In this document: positions 1-5,955 of the stretch, in pieces | How positions within the stretch are numbered: the first letter of the stretch is position 1 | Layout: the number at the start of each line of letters is the position of its first letter | Origin: an uncultured Gammaproteobacteria bacterium | GTDB lineage: Bacteria; Pseudomonadota; Gammaproteobacteria; UBA9214 | Length of the DNA: 6,261 bases | Reading direction: 5' to 3' | Assembly: GCA_905480305.1 (NCBI GenBank) | Contig: CAJQPV010000191.1 | Coordinates: 1 to 6,261 of the forward strand | The notes under the pieces: generated by a model | Database searches by the model: none | Seen by the model: only the letters and a program-made list of their open reading frames with translations | What the model was told of the DNA's origin: nothing | Program-made: the position numbers and the translations under genes

Positions 1-253
1 ATACATACAAACGTCACTTTGGAAAATCAGTTAAGCATCACTAGAGAACATCGCATGTCCCTCAACGCCACATTACCATGGCGTCTTTATTAGCGTTCCG
101 CCGCGCAGATAATCATTCGAAGCCATCCTGGCCACACCTGACCGGGCACGCCAGGCTCACTCCCTCGCGCTTGGCCTTCCACCCGGATCGGCATGTTTTC
201 TTTTGCCAGTAACAACGGAGGTTTCCCACGATTCGTCACCATTAAACGATTCG
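1..253. other. Non-coding stretch upstream of the GDPD operon
   Basis: I see no supportable gene here. The only open frame of note is on the minus strand at 157-345. It overlaps the start of the next gene and runs across its promoter, has no recognisable protein pattern and is best ignored. A 6-bp inverted repeat (CCTGGC at 127-132, GCCAGG at 150-155) with a 17-base loop is too weak and lacks a T-run, so I do not call it a terminator. The window begins inside this stretch, so whatever lies upstream is unknown. Confidence 0.5.
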
Positions 254-281
254 TTGACGAGTGATAAAAAGGGCGTATATT
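254..281 (+). promoter_or_regulatory. Sigma70-like promoter for the GDPD/PLA2 operon
   Basis: A -35 hexamer TTGACG (254-259) and a -10 hexamer TATATT (276-281) are separated by 16 bases. Each matches the consensus at five of six positions. Transcription would begin near 288, giving a leader of about 40 bases before the ATG at 328. No other -35/-10 pair of this quality is seen upstream of the gene. No obvious Pho box or other operator was recognised around it. Confidence 0.55.
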
Positions 282-327
282 TTTTCCTACACTCCAAGAC
301 GCTAACTCCTACTGACCAATCCAGGCA

Positions 328-2202
328 ATGACCACTCACGAACACACCTCCATCTGGAGGGAATCATTACAGCGTCTGCTGCAGGACTGGCAACAGGTCT
401 TTACCCTGCACCTTGCCTATACGGCACTGGGTATTATCCTGTTCACGCCGCTGGTCGCCCTCATCAGCCGGCTGCTACTCGGCCTTTCCGACCAGCCGGC
501 ACTCGCCGATCAGGACATCGCCTGGTTTTTGTTATCTCCAGCCGGGATAGCCGCGCTGGTCTTTCTGGCTGGCCTGACGATCGCGATCATCGGCTTTGAG
601 CAGGCCTCCCTGATGACCATGGGGACCGGTCATGCACAGGGCTCGCACATTGGCACCTCCTCTGCACTGCACTTTACGGCGCTACGCGCATACAGCATCT
701 TCGTCTTTGCCGTCAGGCTGGTAGTACGCGTGTTACTGCTAACACTCCCCTTTGTTGCCGCCAGTGGCGCAATCGCCTGGTTCCTGCTCTCTACGTATGA
801 CATCAACTACTACCTGGCGGAACAGCCTGCAGAATTCTGGATTGCCGCCGTCATGATCGGACTGTTGTTGCTGGCCATGCTACTGATTCTGGTCAGCAAA
901 CTACTTGCCTGGTCAATGGCGTTACCACTGGTATTGTTTGCCGGTATCGTGCCGGCGAAGTCATTCGCCAGGAGTGAACGCCTCACTCGGGGGCACAAAC
1001 GTCAGCTGTTGAAGACACTCGCCATCTGGGCGCTACTGGTATTCATCTTCAGCACGCTCGTATTGGGCATCGTACAGCTGCTCGGCTCGTGGCTGGCACC
1101 GAAGTTCTTCGACTCAATTGACTGGCTGGTGCCAGTGCTGGGTGGCCTCGTGGCACTCTGGATGCTCGGTAATTTCGTGGTCACGGTTTTTGCAGCGGGC
1201 AGCCTTGGCTACACACTGGCTGGATTCTATCAGCAGTATTGCGCAACCGAAGTGCATACCGATCTCGGCGCCATGACACGAGAACAGCCAGCCCGCGGTT
1301 GGCGCCTGTCTGCACCGCTGCTCACATTGATGCTGGCCGCTGCCGTCGTTAGCGCCATACTGGTTGGCAACTGGTTAGTCGACGGCATTCAGATAAAGGA
1401 TACGGTCACCGTAGTGGCACATCGCGGTGCTGCCGGCAGGGCACCTGAGAACACCCTCGCCTCGATTCGGGCGGCTATAGAGGATGCCAGCGACTGGGTG
1501 GAAATTGATGTACAGGAAACCGTGGATGGCGAAGTAGTGGTTATTCATGACAGCGACTTCATGAAACTCGCTGGCGTCGACCTCAAGGTCTGGGATGGTA
1601 CCCTGGAACAGATCCGCGACATTGATATCGGCAGCTGGTTTGATCCGCAATTTTCTGCAGAACGCGTGCCCACTCTGGCCGAAGTACTGGAAGAGGCCAA
1701 AGGCAAGGCGCGAGTGGTCATTGAGCTCAAGTATTACGGCCATGACCAGCAGCTGGAACAACGCGTGGTGGATATCGTGGAACAGCTGGGCATGACAGAT
1801 GAAGTTGCCATAATGTCACTCAAGTACGAAGGAGTGCAAAAGATCCGCGCGCTGCGCCCGGACTGGACCATCGGCCTGCTGTCAGCCAAGGCAATTGGCG
1901 ACCTTAGCAGTCTCGATGTCGATTTTCTTGCCGTCGCCATGGGCATGGCAAGCCCGGGGTTTGTACGCCGCAGCCATGAGCAGGGCAAACAGGTATTCGT
2001 CTGGACAGTGAACGATGCGGTATCGCTGTCTCGAATGATGTCACTGGGCGTGGACGGCGTTATTAGCGATGAACCGGCGCTGGCACGCGAGGTCATTGCA
2101 GACCGCGCCGGCCTCAACTCCGCCGAACGCCTGCTAATGCACACGGCAATCCTGTTTGGAAAACCTGAACCACAACGACACTACCGCGATGAATCACCGT
2201 AA
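328..2202 (+). CDS. Membrane-anchored glycerophosphodiester phosphodiesterase
   Basis: The predicted enzyme hydrolyses glycerophosphodiesters to glycerol-3-phosphate and an alcohol. Residues 1 to about 350 form a membrane domain with roughly seven hydrophobic segments (near 27-51, 64-90, 120-153, 170-206, 227-250, 265-297, 329-350). This matches the 'glycerophosphodiester phosphodiesterase membrane domain' plus GDPD architecture known in bacteria. The catalytic domain follows at about 360-600. It contains HRG with H365 and R366, the E374-N375-T box, E392 and D394 of the EID motif, H407-D408, E466 and K468 of the IELK strand, W559, and a closing DGVISDEP (576-583). All expected catalytic and metal-binding residues are therefore present. 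Basic loops before the fifth and seventh segments suggest that the catalytic domain faces the periplasm. The start is the first ATG after the promoter; its Shine-Dalgarno is poor, with AGG only two bases away. The 3' end overlaps the next gene by 14 bases. Confidence 0.93.
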   Translation: MTTHEHTSIWRESLQRLLQDWQQVFTLHLAYTALGIILFTPLVALISRLLLGLSDQPALADQDIAWFLLSPAGIAALVFLAGLTIAIIGFEQASLMTMGTGHAQGSHIGTSSALHFTALRAYSIFVFAVRLVVRVLLLTLPFVAASGAIAWFLLSTYDINYYLAEQPAEFWIAAVMIGLLLLAMLLILVSKLLAWSMALPLVLFAGIVPAKSFARSERLTRGHKRQLLKTLAIWALLVFIFSTLVLGIVQLLGSWLAPKFFDSIDWLVPVLGGLVALWMLGNFVVTVFAAGSLGYTLAGFYQQYCATEVHTDLGAMTREQPARGWRLSAPLLTLMLAAAVVSAILVGNWLVDGIQIKDTVTVVAHRGAAGRAPENTLASIRAAIEDASDWVEIDVQETVDGEVVVIHDSDFMKLAGVDLKVWDGTLEQIRDIDIGSWFDPQFSAERVPTLAEVLEEAKGKARVVIELKYYGHDQQLEQRVVDIVEQLGMTDEVAIMSLKYEGVQKIRALRPDWTIGLLSAKAIGDLSSLDVDFLAVAMGMASPGFVRRSHEQGKQVFVWTVNDAVSLSRMMSLGVDGVISDEPALAREVIADRAGLNSAERLLMHTAILFGKPEPQRHYRDESP

Positions 2203-2770
2203 CACTCGCAACGCGCTCATCCTTGTCTGTACCCTGCTGCCGGCATGTAGCGACTCAAGCGAGGAGTCTCAACCGAGCGCCAGCGTAGATCGGCTTGAGC
2301 GGCAACTCGAACTGCGCCACCACGCGGACCTGCTTGCACGTATTGTGCTGCCGGACAGTACCCTGGCAGCTTTCACCACAGACGGTTGCAGCGGTGGCCT
2401 GTCAATCGGCTGGGAATACCTTGCTGAAGAAATTGAAGATGTCCGCAATTACCACGGAATACGGCCGCCCTGGGAGGACTGTTGTATCAAGCATGACCGT
2501 CTCTACCATGGGGGTGCGCCTGTCGACGCTAGCGCAGAGGAAAGTTTCGAGGCCCGCAAGCAAGCGGATCTCGCCCTGCTCGCCTGCGTCATGGAGACAG
2601 GTAACACGCGGGCAACGGAGCTGACGATCGAGTACGGCGTTTCAACCGAGACCGTGCAGACACTGTATGCAGCGATTGCCGATCTGATGTACCGTGTGGT
2701 GCGGCTCGGTGGTGTGCCCTGCTCCAGCCTTCCATGGCGATGGGGCTACGGCTGGCCGCAGTGCGGTTAG
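2189..2770 (+). CDS. Phospholipase A2-like lipoprotein
   Basis: This 193-aa protein starts with a short basic n-region, a hydrophobic stretch and a lipobox LPAC, with lipidation expected at C20. Ser at +2 favours the outer membrane. The mature part has D65-G-C-S-G-G, like the calcium loop of group XII-type phospholipases A2. It also has C98-C99-x-x-H102-D103, the catalytic CCxxHD signature, and D127 with C133 exactly six residues on, matching the second catalytic Asp and its Cys in secreted PLA2. The inferred reaction is calcium-dependent removal of the sn-2 acyl chain. The C-terminus is Trp-rich and ends near a Cys. I prefer the ATG at 2189. A TTG at 2156 is possible but would put 11 polar residues before the signal peptide. 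Neither has a good Shine-Dalgarno, so translation is probably coupled to the upstream GDPD gene through the 14-base overlap. Confidence 0.8.
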   Translation: MNHRNTRNALILVCTLLPACSDSSEESQPSASVDRLERQLELRHHADLLARIVLPDSTLAAFTTDGCSGGLSIGWEYLAEEIEDVRNYHGIRPPWEDCCIKHDRLYHGGAPVDASAEESFEARKQADLALLACVMETGNTRATELTIEYGVSTETVQTLYAAIADLMYRVVRLGGVPCSSLPWRWGYGWPQCG

Positions 2771-3136
2771 AATCCGGAACATCAACGCGCCGCCACTTGC
2801 AGACCCGGAAATTCGGTTCGGTGGTGGTTCGGTATTCGGTTTCCTGAAACCCTTGCGCTGCTTCGACTTACCCGCAACCCGTTCGGAATCTCCCGCCCCC
2901 GGGTTCGCCACAGGCCCGGTTTCGGTCGTCAGACATAAGGGTCACCGGAAAACGTTCGGGAATCTTAAGCTTCGTGACGCATAAACAACGAGTCAGTGGA
3001 AAAGCGAATCCCTTGTTACATCCAGAGCGGCAAATTCCGGGGGCGGACGAATCAGTAGACCGATAAAGCCTTCTTTATTCGTATGTGCCCGAACTGGTTG
3101 AATGAATGCTATTGGGCAGAAGCCCATTATCAGGAT
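2771..3136. other. Intergenic stretch between convergent genes
   Basis: No gene is supported in these 366 bases, which separate the plus-strand PLA2-like gene from the convergent minus-strand block. The first part is rich in TTCGG-type words (see the repeat at 2812-2840). Small hairpins occur: GGTTTC-CT-GAAACC at 2838-2851, ATAAAG-CCTT-CTTTAT at 3063-3078, and TGGGC-AGAA-GCCCA at 3113-3126. None is followed by a proper T-run on the relevant strand. Transcription must end somewhere here from both sides, but I cannot point to a clear intrinsic terminator. Confidence 0.5.
2812..2840. repeat. Cluster of four TTCGGT words
   Basis: TTCGGT occurs at 2812-2817, 2817-2822, 2828-2833 and 2835-2840, that is four copies in 29 bases on the plus strand. 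A fifth lies further on, at 2921-2926. Related GTTCGGAATCT (2881-2891) and GTTCGGGAATCT (2954-2965) words follow. The spacing is irregular, so this is not a classical tandem repeat. It might be a remnant of slippage or a protein-binding cluster, and no function is assigned. Confidence 0.35.
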
Positions 3137-3409
3137 TCAGTGCTTTTTACTCAGAACGTCAATTATTCTGTTGGCTGCATCAGAACACTCATTTTCGGTT
3201 AATGCGATATCAAACGCTTCGTTTAGCACCTGCATTACGACTTTCTTTATACGTGCGTTGTTCCTGCCGATCATTTCTAATTCAAACAATATGTCGGCAG
3301 ATTCTGTTTTGTAACCATCGAGATCATTTACTCTTTCAGCAGCATCGCCGAGCGGACTCCATTCGCTGAGTATCTTGGCAACTTCAGATATTTCATACTC
3401 TTCCACCAT
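3137..3409 (-). CDS. Small acidic protein with WSPLG motif, possibly immunity-like
   Basis: This 90-aa soluble, mostly helical protein has no signal peptide or membrane segment. After an acidic N-terminus comes an E-W17-S-P-L-G21 motif, then an N28-D-L-D-G-Y33 stretch and two amphipathic helices. The order 'W-x-P-[LI]-G, then D-x-Y, then helices' recalls the small DUF1871-type proteins, some of which are annotated as contact-dependent growth-inhibition immunity proteins. This is recollection of a pattern and was not checked by a search. The ATG at 3409 is preceded by AGGAA about five bases upstream on the coding strand, which fixes the start. It lies 44 bases downstream of the membrane-protein gene and may share its transcript. 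It looks more AT-rich than the GDPD gene, compatible with acquisition by transfer. No toxin gene is adjacent. Confidence 0.72.
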   Translation of the reverse strand: MVEEYEISEVAKILSEWSPLGDAAERVNDLDGYKTESADILFELEMIGRNNARIKKVVMQVLNEAFDIALTENECSDAANRIIDVLSKKH

Positions 3410-3453
3410 GATTTCCTACTATATTTATCCCTAACTATTTAGGTGGATCCCAT

Positions 3454-4074
3454 TTATTGAATGGCCACGGAATCGTCCGGTCTGTTCAGTTCACCGGCCA
3501 TCAAGGCTTCATTCAGGTAAGCAAGGAAATGGGCAACCGACAGGCAGTATGCGCTGACCACAAACACTAACAGGGAAATCAGGGAAAAGTTGAGCATCCA
3601 GGCCGATGCTTCGCCATTGAAGTTTTGCGGAGCCGCGTAGTAATTAGCGGCCATTCCTGCCAGCAACAACACAACACCGGCGCCGGCAATAAGAATCTTG
3701 CGTTTCAACGTCCATGGCTGAAATGGTCCCAATAAAGATGAAAGAATAAAACCGGCCAGCATGAACGCCAGCGACAGAACGGCCCATGCTGAAAGGACTA
3801 ATGACTTGAAGTCACTTGTGGTCATGTTAGTAGCGGTGCTTTCATCAGACAATAGAGGCGTGATGTGTTCCCCCACTACCGGAAGCTGCGTAGTCCATTC
3901 CAGGAAATACTCCAGCGCAGAGAACGTCTGCTCCTGGTGATTCACAAAAGTCAGCGCCAGCAACATCAACAGGCCGAAACCCCAGATCAGGAGCATGGGC
4001 GTCAGCTGTGTCCAGCGCATGTAGCCGAGACCCAGGGATAGCAGTAATTTCAGGATATAATTTTGTGGTTGCAC
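3454..4074 (-). CDS. Uncharacterised four-helix inner-membrane protein
   Basis: The family is not recognised. The 206-aa product has four hydrophobic segments at about 26-44, 91-115, 127-147 and 159-181. The basic cluster K124-R125-K126 lies between segments two and three, and K9 and R20 lie before segment one. By the positive-inside rule, both ends and the middle loop face the cytoplasm, and a polar loop of about 45 residues (45-90) faces the periplasm. The C-terminal tail is short and acidic. The start is a GTG, with GGGA seven bases upstream on the coding strand. An out-of-frame ATG five bases earlier lies only two bases from that GGGA and opens just a 9-codon frame, so GTG is preferred. 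The next in-frame Met (residue 19) would cut off the basic N-terminus. Upstream (on the coding strand) is the small lipoprotein gene, with a gap of about 120 bases holding a dyad. Confidence 0.8.
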   Translation of the reverse strand: MQPQNYILKLLLSLGLGYMRWTQLTPMLLIWGFGLLMLLALTFVNHQEQTFSALEYFLEWTTQLPVVGEHITPLLSDESTATNMTTSDFKSLVLSAWAVLSLAFMLAGFILSSLLGPFQPWTLKRKILIAGAGVVLLLAGMAANYYAAPQNFNGEASAWMLNFSLISLLVFVVSAYCLSVAHFLAYLNEALMAGELNRPDDSVAIQ

Positions 4075-4091
4075 GACATATTCCCGTTAAT

Positions 4092-4106
4092 TGCACCCTT
4101 GGTGCA
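4092..4106. promoter_or_regulatory. Perfect dyad TGCACC-CTT-GGTGCA in the leader of the membrane-protein gene
   Basis: A perfect 6+6 inverted repeat with a 3-base centre lies 18 bases upstream of the GTG start at 4074. On the minus strand it directly follows a TATTAAAA tract that could serve as a -10 element, placing the dyad over the likely transcription start, as an operator would be. On the plus strand it is followed by TTTT, but no plus-strand gene precedes it, so a terminator role is unlikely. The half-sites equal those of NtrC, but the known NtrC site has five bases between them rather than three. Confidence 0.35.
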
Positions 4107-4195
4107 TTTTAATACCGAAAGCCGCTATCAGAGTCAGATAAATGTGACCGGGTGAGATAAAAGCCCTAATAGCAATCCCAAGCATCTTCCGATGA

Positions 4196-4465
4196 TCAAT
4201 TTCCGGTGCTCCGTAATGTCCCGTCCGGGTTCAGTCCGCAATCCAACGTCTCCACCTTCACTCCATTCATGATCTTTATTATTAGTCGATTCACAGCGAG
4301 TTTCTCGATGCCTTCATACTGGGTACCCGCCGGCAGTGAGGCATGGTGACTCTCAAAGCATTCAAGTCCCAGCTGGGGATCGATACCTGAGGCGGAGTGC
4401 TGTTGATCACAAGAGCAAAGAAGTGCTGCCAGTGCGAGCTGAAGGATTGTGGTGAGGGTTCGCAT
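4196..4465 (-). CDS. Small lipoprotein of unknown function with two mature cysteines
   Basis: The 89-aa precursor has an Arg after Met, a hydrophobic run and a lipobox L16-C-S-C19. The lipidated Cys is followed by Asp at +2, the classical inner-membrane retention signal in enterobacteria. The mature part is only about 70 residues. It has two cysteines, C36 and C76, that could form a disulfide, and a compact predicted beta-rich core with PAGTQYEGIEKL and a DCGLNPDGT tail. I do not recognise the family. The start was chosen at 4465, because GGGAG lies eight bases before it. A longer frame from an ATG at 4480 has no Shine-Dalgarno, and that ATG itself overlaps the GGGAG. The gene lies upstream of the four-helix membrane protein on the same strand, so an operon is possible, although the gap contains its own dyad. 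Confidence 0.75.
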   Translation of the reverse strand: MRTLTTILQLALAALLCSCDQQHSASGIDPQLGLECFESHHASLPAGTQYEGIEKLAVNRLIIKIMNGVKVETLDCGLNPDGTLRSTGN

Positions 4466-4538
4466 GCTCGGGGCTCCCATAGTTATGACTGAAGCAAAGT
4501 TTACTAGATAACGCGGGAAGCCACCTCATCCGACGTAA

Positions 4539-4566
4539 CCAGGTTCGAGTCCTTCCGGGCCCACCA
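4539..4566 (+). other. tRNA 3'-end remnant (T arm, acceptor strand and CCA)
   Basis: The stretch has the order of a tRNA 3' end: T-stem 4539-4543, T-loop TTCGAGT (4544-4550, fitting TTCRANY), the other T-stem strand 4551-4555, seven acceptor bases CGGGCCC (4556-4562), discriminator A and an encoded CCA (4564-4566). Only three of five T-stem pairs form (G-C, G-C, A-T), and the outer two are mismatched. No matching 5' acceptor strand, D arm or anticodon arm occurs in the 76 bases that would be needed. It is therefore not a working tRNA. Such 3' fragments are typical scars of integrase-mediated insertion at tRNA genes. The isotype cannot be told. Confidence 0.45.
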
Positions 4567-4614
4567 CTTCCCATAGAAATCATCGCATTATGGCATTGAG
4601 GCCGGGGGATCGGA

Positions 4615-4679
4615 GTCCCTTGGTGTGTGCCGTCAGAGGGCTACCGATCGGCTTGCCTCGTCCGATGTCAACAAGGGAC
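4615..4679. repeat. Long-spaced inverted repeat with palindromic centre
   Basis: GTCCCTTG at 4615-4622 is a perfect inverted copy of CAAGGGAC at 4672-4679. The midpoint of the pair is 4647, and the 8-bp palindrome CCGATCGG (4644-4651) is centred within half a base of it. Between them, GAGGGC (4636-4641) can pair with GCCTC (4655-4659) with one bulged base. Three nested elements around one axis are more than a single chance hairpin, but most of the 20-21 base arms in between do not pair. Confidence 0.35.
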
Positions 4680-5059
4680 AGTCACGGCGGGGGCATACCA
4701 AACACAAAAGGCCACCCCGAAAGATGGTAGGTGTATGTCCGGGTTCGGGTTTGGAGCAGACGTACAAAGATCGGATACGGATAGGCGATCATCAACCCGT
4801 TCTGGTTATGCATCCAATAATACTGAACTGTAATAATGTCGCTTATTTAGGACATTTAACAAACCATCTTGACGCGCATCAAACTGCTCTACCCCTCTTA
4901 TCTGCTATAAAAGAGTATCGAGACATAAATTTGGGTAGCGGCCAGATAATCTAAAGATCGCATGCGGTGATGGTGCTTGTGACAGCATGAATATTTGCCA
5001 TATCGGGATGTGCCACTCGATCGATGCCACCAGGCAAGTGCGAGGTAAAAACACACAGC

Positions 5060-5064
5060 GGAGG
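5060..5064 (+). promoter_or_regulatory. Strong Shine-Dalgarno that fixes the start at 5072
   Basis: GGAGG ends seven bases before the ATG at 5072. This selects that ATG over an upstream in-frame ATG at 5024, which has no ribosome binding site and would add 16 polar and basic residues ahead of the signal peptide. Confidence 0.8.
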
Positions 5065-5071
5065 AAGCATC

Positions 5072-5938
5072 ATGAAAGGATTCCAAATCCGGATGGCAGC
5101 AGCTGTATGCCTGGCCCTGCTTTTACTGAACGGCTGTACAAATCAAGCAGAGCATGTCACAGCCGTACCGGCTTTTCGCCCACACAGTGAAAACTCCTCC
5201 GCCTTTCTCAATGCGCTGAAGACTGCCAGGGTCGCGGTCTATCCCTCCATTGTGCGCACATTTGAAGGGACGTCCTACTCAGCACAATCACAGCAACAGA
5301 TTGTTTCCATACTAAATCAGGAACGTATAACAACTGCGCTGGCGCAGCCAGGCACACTCGCACCCGGGGAACAGCTGAGTAATATTCAGTGGGATATTTT
5401 TCAGAGCGACATGCACGCCATTGCAGGGCAATTGAAGAACCGGAAATCCGATGCGCAATACAGCCTGGTGATGGAGTTCCTGGTGGCCCAGGGAGTGGGC
5501 GGCATTCATTGCTATATCTTCGACCGGCGCGGAGAAAACGCCTTCTCATTCCTGCTCAATGCCCATCACAAGCTGCTTGCCGATGCCAATCTGGGTGCCG
5601 GGGACTCATCAGAAGCCTCGCGTTTGAAAATGATAGAAAAAGCCACAAGGGTCGGCGTGACTGCGTTGATCCGGCAGATTAATAAACCAGAAGATCAGTA
5701 TTCTACAAAACAGAAAGAATATTCCATTGCCTCGCATAAAGTCAGTGCTTCTGACAGAAAGGTGGAGCGGATTTTTGTAGTTGCCAGAGTCCAGGAACAA
5801 CTGAATTATGTTTTCATGCACTCGTTCAAGCACAGCCTCGCATCAGCATTTGAATCGAATGGCGTGGACGCGATTGTCAAGGTTACGCCCAGGGAGTCAG
5901 ACGCCCTCGCGAAGTACGCAAACGAAGCGGGCTATTGA
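5072..5938 (+). CDS. Uncharacterised lipoprotein, possibly C-terminally shortened
   Basis: This 288-aa protein has a basic start, a long hydrophobic run and a lipobox L19-N-G-C22, with Thr at +2 favouring outer-membrane sorting. The mature part has two regions. Residues 45 to about 215 carry a predicted alpha/beta pattern with a YSLVMEFL strand, GGIH146-C147-YIFDRRG and N163-A-H165-H166, which recalls unnamed proteobacterial lipoproteins. I cannot name a family. Residues 232-288 read as strand (RIFVVARV), helix, strand (DAIVKV), helix (ESDALAKYANEAGY), after which the protein stops where another strand would be expected. The frame beyond the stop encodes NTAMVLHIQQ, interrupted by a further in-frame TGA, and the stop lies in a 12-bp duplication. 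The gene stands alone on the plus strand, and no terminator is evident after it. Confidence 0.87.
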   Translation: MKGFQIRMAAAVCLALLLLNGCTNQAEHVTAVPAFRPHSENSSAFLNALKTARVAVYPSIVRTFEGTSYSAQSQQQIVSILNQERITTALAQPGTLAPGEQLSNIQWDIFQSDMHAIAGQLKNRKSDAQYSLVMEFLVAQGVGGIHCYIFDRRGENAFSFLLNAHHKLLADANLGAGDSSEASRLKMIEKATRVGVTALIRQINKPEDQYSTKQKEYSIASHKVSASDRKVERIFVVARVQEQLNYVFMHSFKHSLASAFESNGVDAIVKVTPRESDALAKYANEAGY

Positions 5939-5955
5939 AACGACTACTGAAACAA
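5932..5955 (+). repeat. 12-bp imperfect tandem duplication over the stop codon
   Basis: CTATTGAAACGA (5932-5943) is followed directly by CTACTGAAACAA (5944-5955), identical at 10 of 12 positions, with both differences being transitions. Each unit contains an in-frame TGA (5936-5938 and 5948-5950). The unit is a multiple of three, so the duplication itself keeps the frame. It adds four codons between the last residues of the lipoprotein and the strand-like sequence downstream. Confidence 0.55.

Larger units (their letters stand above)
4481..5071. other. Gene-poor region with a tRNA-like remnant
   Basis: About 590 bases carry no convincing gene. The longest plus-strand frame (4625-4954, GTG start) has no Shine-Dalgarno, no recognisable protein pattern and a composition like random sequence. 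The region contains a tRNA 3'-end-like fragment (4539-4566), a long-spaced inverted repeat with a palindromic centre (4615-4679), a decayed 20-base direct repeat (4524-4543 and 4656-4676) and short palindromes such as CGCATGCG and TCGATCGA near 4960-5023. It must also hold the promoters of the genes that diverge from it. The best weak candidate for the plus-strand lipoprotein is GAGACA (4920-4925) with GATAAT (4945-4950) at a poor 19-base spacing. Confidence 0.45.

Noticed and set aside
157..345. 62-codon minus-strand open frame upstream of the GDPD gene
   Set aside because: It overlaps the promoter and start of a well-supported gene, has no recognisable protein pattern and no good ribosome binding site.
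1375..1761. 128-codon minus-strand open frame inside the GDPD gene
   Set aside because: It lies antisense to the catalytic domain, whose motifs are all intact on the plus strand.
2838..2851. GGTTTC-CT-GAAACC as terminator of the GDPD/PLA2 operon
   Set aside because: The loop is only two bases (or the stem only five pairs) and the following sequence is CCCTTGCG, not a T-run.
2899..2920. CCGGG/CCCGG hairpin in the 2771-3136 gap
   Set aside because: It has five pairs with an 11-base loop and only TTT after it; too weak to call.
3063..3126. Hairpins ATAAAG-CCTT-CTTTAT and TGGGC-AGAA-GCCCA as a terminator for the minus-strand block
   Set aside because: Position is suitable, downstream of the stop at 3137, but the stems are short (5-6 bp) and no T-run follows on the minus strand.
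4077..4079. ATG just upstream of the GTG start of the membrane protein
   Set aside because: It is out of frame, only two bases from the GGGA and opens a frame of only nine codons.
4092..4106. Canonical NtrC binding site
   Set aside because: Half-sites fit but the spacer is three bases, not five, and no -24/-12 sigma54 promoter was found nearby.
4491..4566. Complete tRNA gene
   Set aside because: No 5' acceptor complement to CGGGCCC, no D-arm or anticodon-arm pattern, and two T-stem mismatches.
4869..4911. TTGACG and TATAAA as a promoter for the right-hand lipoprotein
   Set aside because: The hexamers look good individually but are 31 bases apart, far outside the usable range.
4625..4954. 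109-codon plus-strand open frame starting with GTG
   Set aside because: No Shine-Dalgarno, no family resemblance, low-complexity basic start, and it crosses the inverted repeat region.
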